15,272 bases of DNA from an uncultured Clostridia bacterium. Its GTDB lineage: Bacteria > Bacillota > Clostridia > Christensenellales > Aristaeellaceae. Of this stretch, positions 14,209-15,272 are shown piece after piece (the first letter of the stretch is position 1; every line of letters begins with the position of its first letter). A program made the translations under genes and the position numbers. The notes under the pieces were generated by a model. The model was not told the DNA's origin, did not search any database, and saw only the letters and a list, made by a program, of their open reading frames with translations. The stretch spans positions 1-15,272 of the forward strand of contig CAKTXH010000054.1 of assembly GCA_934630975.1 (NCBI GenBank), written 5' to 3'.

Positions 14209-14910
14209 TCATCCATTCAATTGCTGTATATTGATCGTCTGTCCAAACCGTTCTCCGTTTTTAAAGCCGCTTATCCGTATTTGCTCCAGATTTCCCTTGG
14301 CGTTCAAAATAATCAGTTCGTCGTCAGGCTTTGTGAAACTGGATTTCCTGATTCTGCGAACAAGCTGCATGGTCGATACATCGACAATCAGATATGCGTC
14401 TCGGTTCGGGCCGATGAATACATACGGATCTTCAAGCGAATCAAACACGTTGTACGTTGTGCTCGGATATTTTGCGATTTCCTCTCCCGCATAGCTCAGC
14501 TTTCGCAGCCCGATCTCTTGAAACACGCCAAGGACAAAATCGGGGTACACGACAACCTCGTTGCCATGCTTCAAGCGGTAATTCCATCTGATTTTCCCCG
14601 TTTGCAGATCGCAGCAGTATACGCCCTTCAGCCACGAGCTGATGAAAAAGCAATCGTGCTCATCCGAAACTGCGATTCCGTATTGCGAATGATAAACGTC
14701 CAGCGGCTCGATGCGCGAATCTATTTCGACCTCATGCACAGACCCGTTTGGATCAAAAAATCGTACTTTCCGTTGATCGTATCTGGCTTCGGAACAGGAA
14801 TACCGGCTATTTACGTAATGGGTGTAAAAGCCCACTCTCATCTGCCCGGTAGGCGATTCCGAATCTTCAACAACGATATCCTCGATTTCTGCGATTCTCG
14901 GCGCGGCCAT
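14209..14910 (-). CDS. PQQ/WD40-like beta-propeller-type protein, unknown function
   Basis: A 233-residue cytoplasmic protein with repeated four-strand-like units. GVYCCDLQTGKIRWNYRL matches the PQQ-like repeat pattern (DLxTGKxxW), and similar strand-turn-strand units appear around FFDPNGSVHEVEID, YGIAVSDEHDCFFISS, DPYVFIGPNRDAYLIVDV and LIILNAKGNLEQIRIS. There are too few units for a full closed propeller of seven or eight blades. No signal peptide is seen, whereas quinoprotein dehydrogenases are exported, so an enzymatic role is unlikely and a binding scaffold is more plausible. The start at ATG 14910 is fixed by AAGGAGGT 6-7 bases upstream. An upstream in-frame GTG at 14928 precedes that site. 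It is first in a two-gene unit with the 212-residue protein, reading away from the tRNA. Confidence 0.72.
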   Translation of the reverse strand: MAAPRIAEIEDIVVEDSESPTGQMRVGFYTHYVNSRYSCSEARYDQRKVRFFDPNGSVHEVEIDSRIEPLDVYHSQYGIAVSDEHDCFFISSWLKGVYCCDLQTGKIRWNYRLKHGNEVVVYPDFVLGVFQEIGLRKLSYAGEEIAKYPSTTYNVFDSLEDPYVFIGPNRDAYLIVDVSTMQLVRRIRKSSFTKPDDELIILNAKGNLEQIRISGFKNGERFGQTINIQQLNG

Positions 14911-14944
14911 GCTCTTACCTCCTTGCACAAGTTCTTCCTGTTTT

Positions 14945-14974
14945 ATTCTATTTTATCACGGTTTTTTCCTTCAA
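14945..14974 (-). promoter_or_regulatory. Possible promoter of the two-gene module
   Basis: On the minus strand TTGAAG (14974-14969), an 18-base spacer and TAGAAT (14950-14945) sit 35 bases upstream of the propeller-gene start. The match is modest and the surroundings are AT-rich, so this is tentative. Confidence 0.4.
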
Positions 14975-15062
14975 TCCAGTTGAATCACAGCGCGTTTTCC
15001 GCCATCTTTTCTCTACGCCCGCATCTTTTTCGCAAAAACAGAAAAAAATTGTAAAAAAGGGG

Positions 15063-15091
15063 TTGCATTTTTCGCGAAGCCGTGCTATACT
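15063..15091 (+). promoter_or_regulatory. tRNA-Ala promoter
   Basis: TTGCAT (15063-15068), a 17-base spacer and TATACT (15086-15091), with an AT-rich stretch just upstream. Predicted start near 15098 gives a short leader before the tRNA. Confidence 0.8.
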
Positions 15092-15126
15092 ATCTAACGT
15101 TCCGAGCGAACAAGTGAATAAGACAC

Positions 15127-15202
15127 GGGGCATTAGCACAGTTGGTAGCGCGCTACATTCGCATTGTAGAGGTCAGCGGTTCGAATCCGCTATGCTCCAC
15201 CA
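15127..15202 (+). tRNA. tRNA-Ala, anticodon CGC, with encoded CCA
   Basis: A 76-base cloverleaf. Acceptor stem GGGGCAT pairs with ATGCTCC and includes G3:U70, the identity pair for alanyl-tRNA synthetase. The anticodon stem CTACA/TGTAG closes the loop TTCGCAT, giving anticodon CGC, which reads GCG. The T-arm is AGCGG, loop TTCGAAT, CCGCT, followed by discriminator A and CCA at 15200-15202. The D-stem GCAC/GCGC contains one A:C mismatch (position 12:23). GCG is a frequent alanine codon in the high-GC genes here. It has its own promoter and terminator and appears to be a single-gene transcript. Confidence 0.96.
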
Positions 15203-15209
15203 TACAGTT

Positions 15210-15257
15210 CGTACTCGAACCCGATTCTTTACGAAAAAGGGTTCGGGTACGTTTTTT
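15210..15257 (+). terminator. Intrinsic terminator of the tRNA-Ala gene
   Basis: A 13-pair stem (15210-15222 with 15239-15251, one G:T) and a 16-base loop, followed by TTTTTT at 15252-15257. Confidence 0.92.
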
Positions 15258-15272
15258 GTTTATCGGAAGTTC

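Noticed and set aside
1..15272. CRISPR array, insertion sequence or phage attachment site
   Set aside because: No regularly spaced direct repeats, no transposase or integrase coding sequence, and no duplicated tRNA 3' end were seen in the window.

Overview
The window looks like chromosomal DNA from a high-GC anaerobic Firmicute, probably class Clostridia. Supporting signs are canonical AGGAGG-type ribosome binding sites, TTGACA/TATAAT promoters, intrinsic terminators, a CUT1 sugar ABC transporter with no ATPase gene of its own, cre-type operators and a tRNA-Ala with encoded CCA. The substrate-binding protein has a plain Sec signal with no lipobox cysteine, and there is a Tat-exported flavoprotein. 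Both are unusual for a typical monoderm and would fit clostridial lineages such as Christensenellales, but that placement is inference.

Positions 1-7840 (minus strand) hold a uronide-oligosaccharide utilisation operon. In transcript order it encodes a substrate-binding protein, two permeases, a heparinase II/III-family lyase, a DUF2264 protein and a GH88 unsaturated glucuronyl hydrolase that is cut by the window edge. None of the three enzymes has a signal peptide. The simplest reading is that acidic oligosaccharides are imported, cleaved by the lyase in the cytoplasm, and the resulting unsaturated uronyl ends are removed by GH88. A divergent LacI-family regulator (8139-9188) sits across a promoter region with two near-identical CG-centred operators. 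Intercistronic hairpins follow the binding-protein gene and lie between the lyase and DUF2264 genes.

Positions 9219-12873 (minus strand) encode a transaldolase, a MerR regulator with an effector-binding domain, and a Tat-exported FAD + FMN-binding reductase of the flavocytochrome c/fumarate reductase type. The reductase promoter carries a perfect palindrome inside an 18-bp spacer, the arrangement expected for MerR control. The reductase has a Cys where fumarate reductases have an active-site His, so its electron acceptor is probably not fumarate.

Positions 13037-13556 (plus strand) carry a dead ABC exporter gene. A good promoter with palindromic operator-like sites leads into a fusion of a membrane-segment fragment and the C-terminal end of the ATPase domain, followed by an intact terminator.

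Positions 13553-15257 are visibly lower in GC (about 43-48% in sampled lines against about 65% in the sugar operon). They contain a two-gene minus-strand module of unknown function (a PQQ/WD40-like propeller fragment and a 212-residue protein), then a plus-strand tRNA-Ala(CGC) with its own promoter and terminator.
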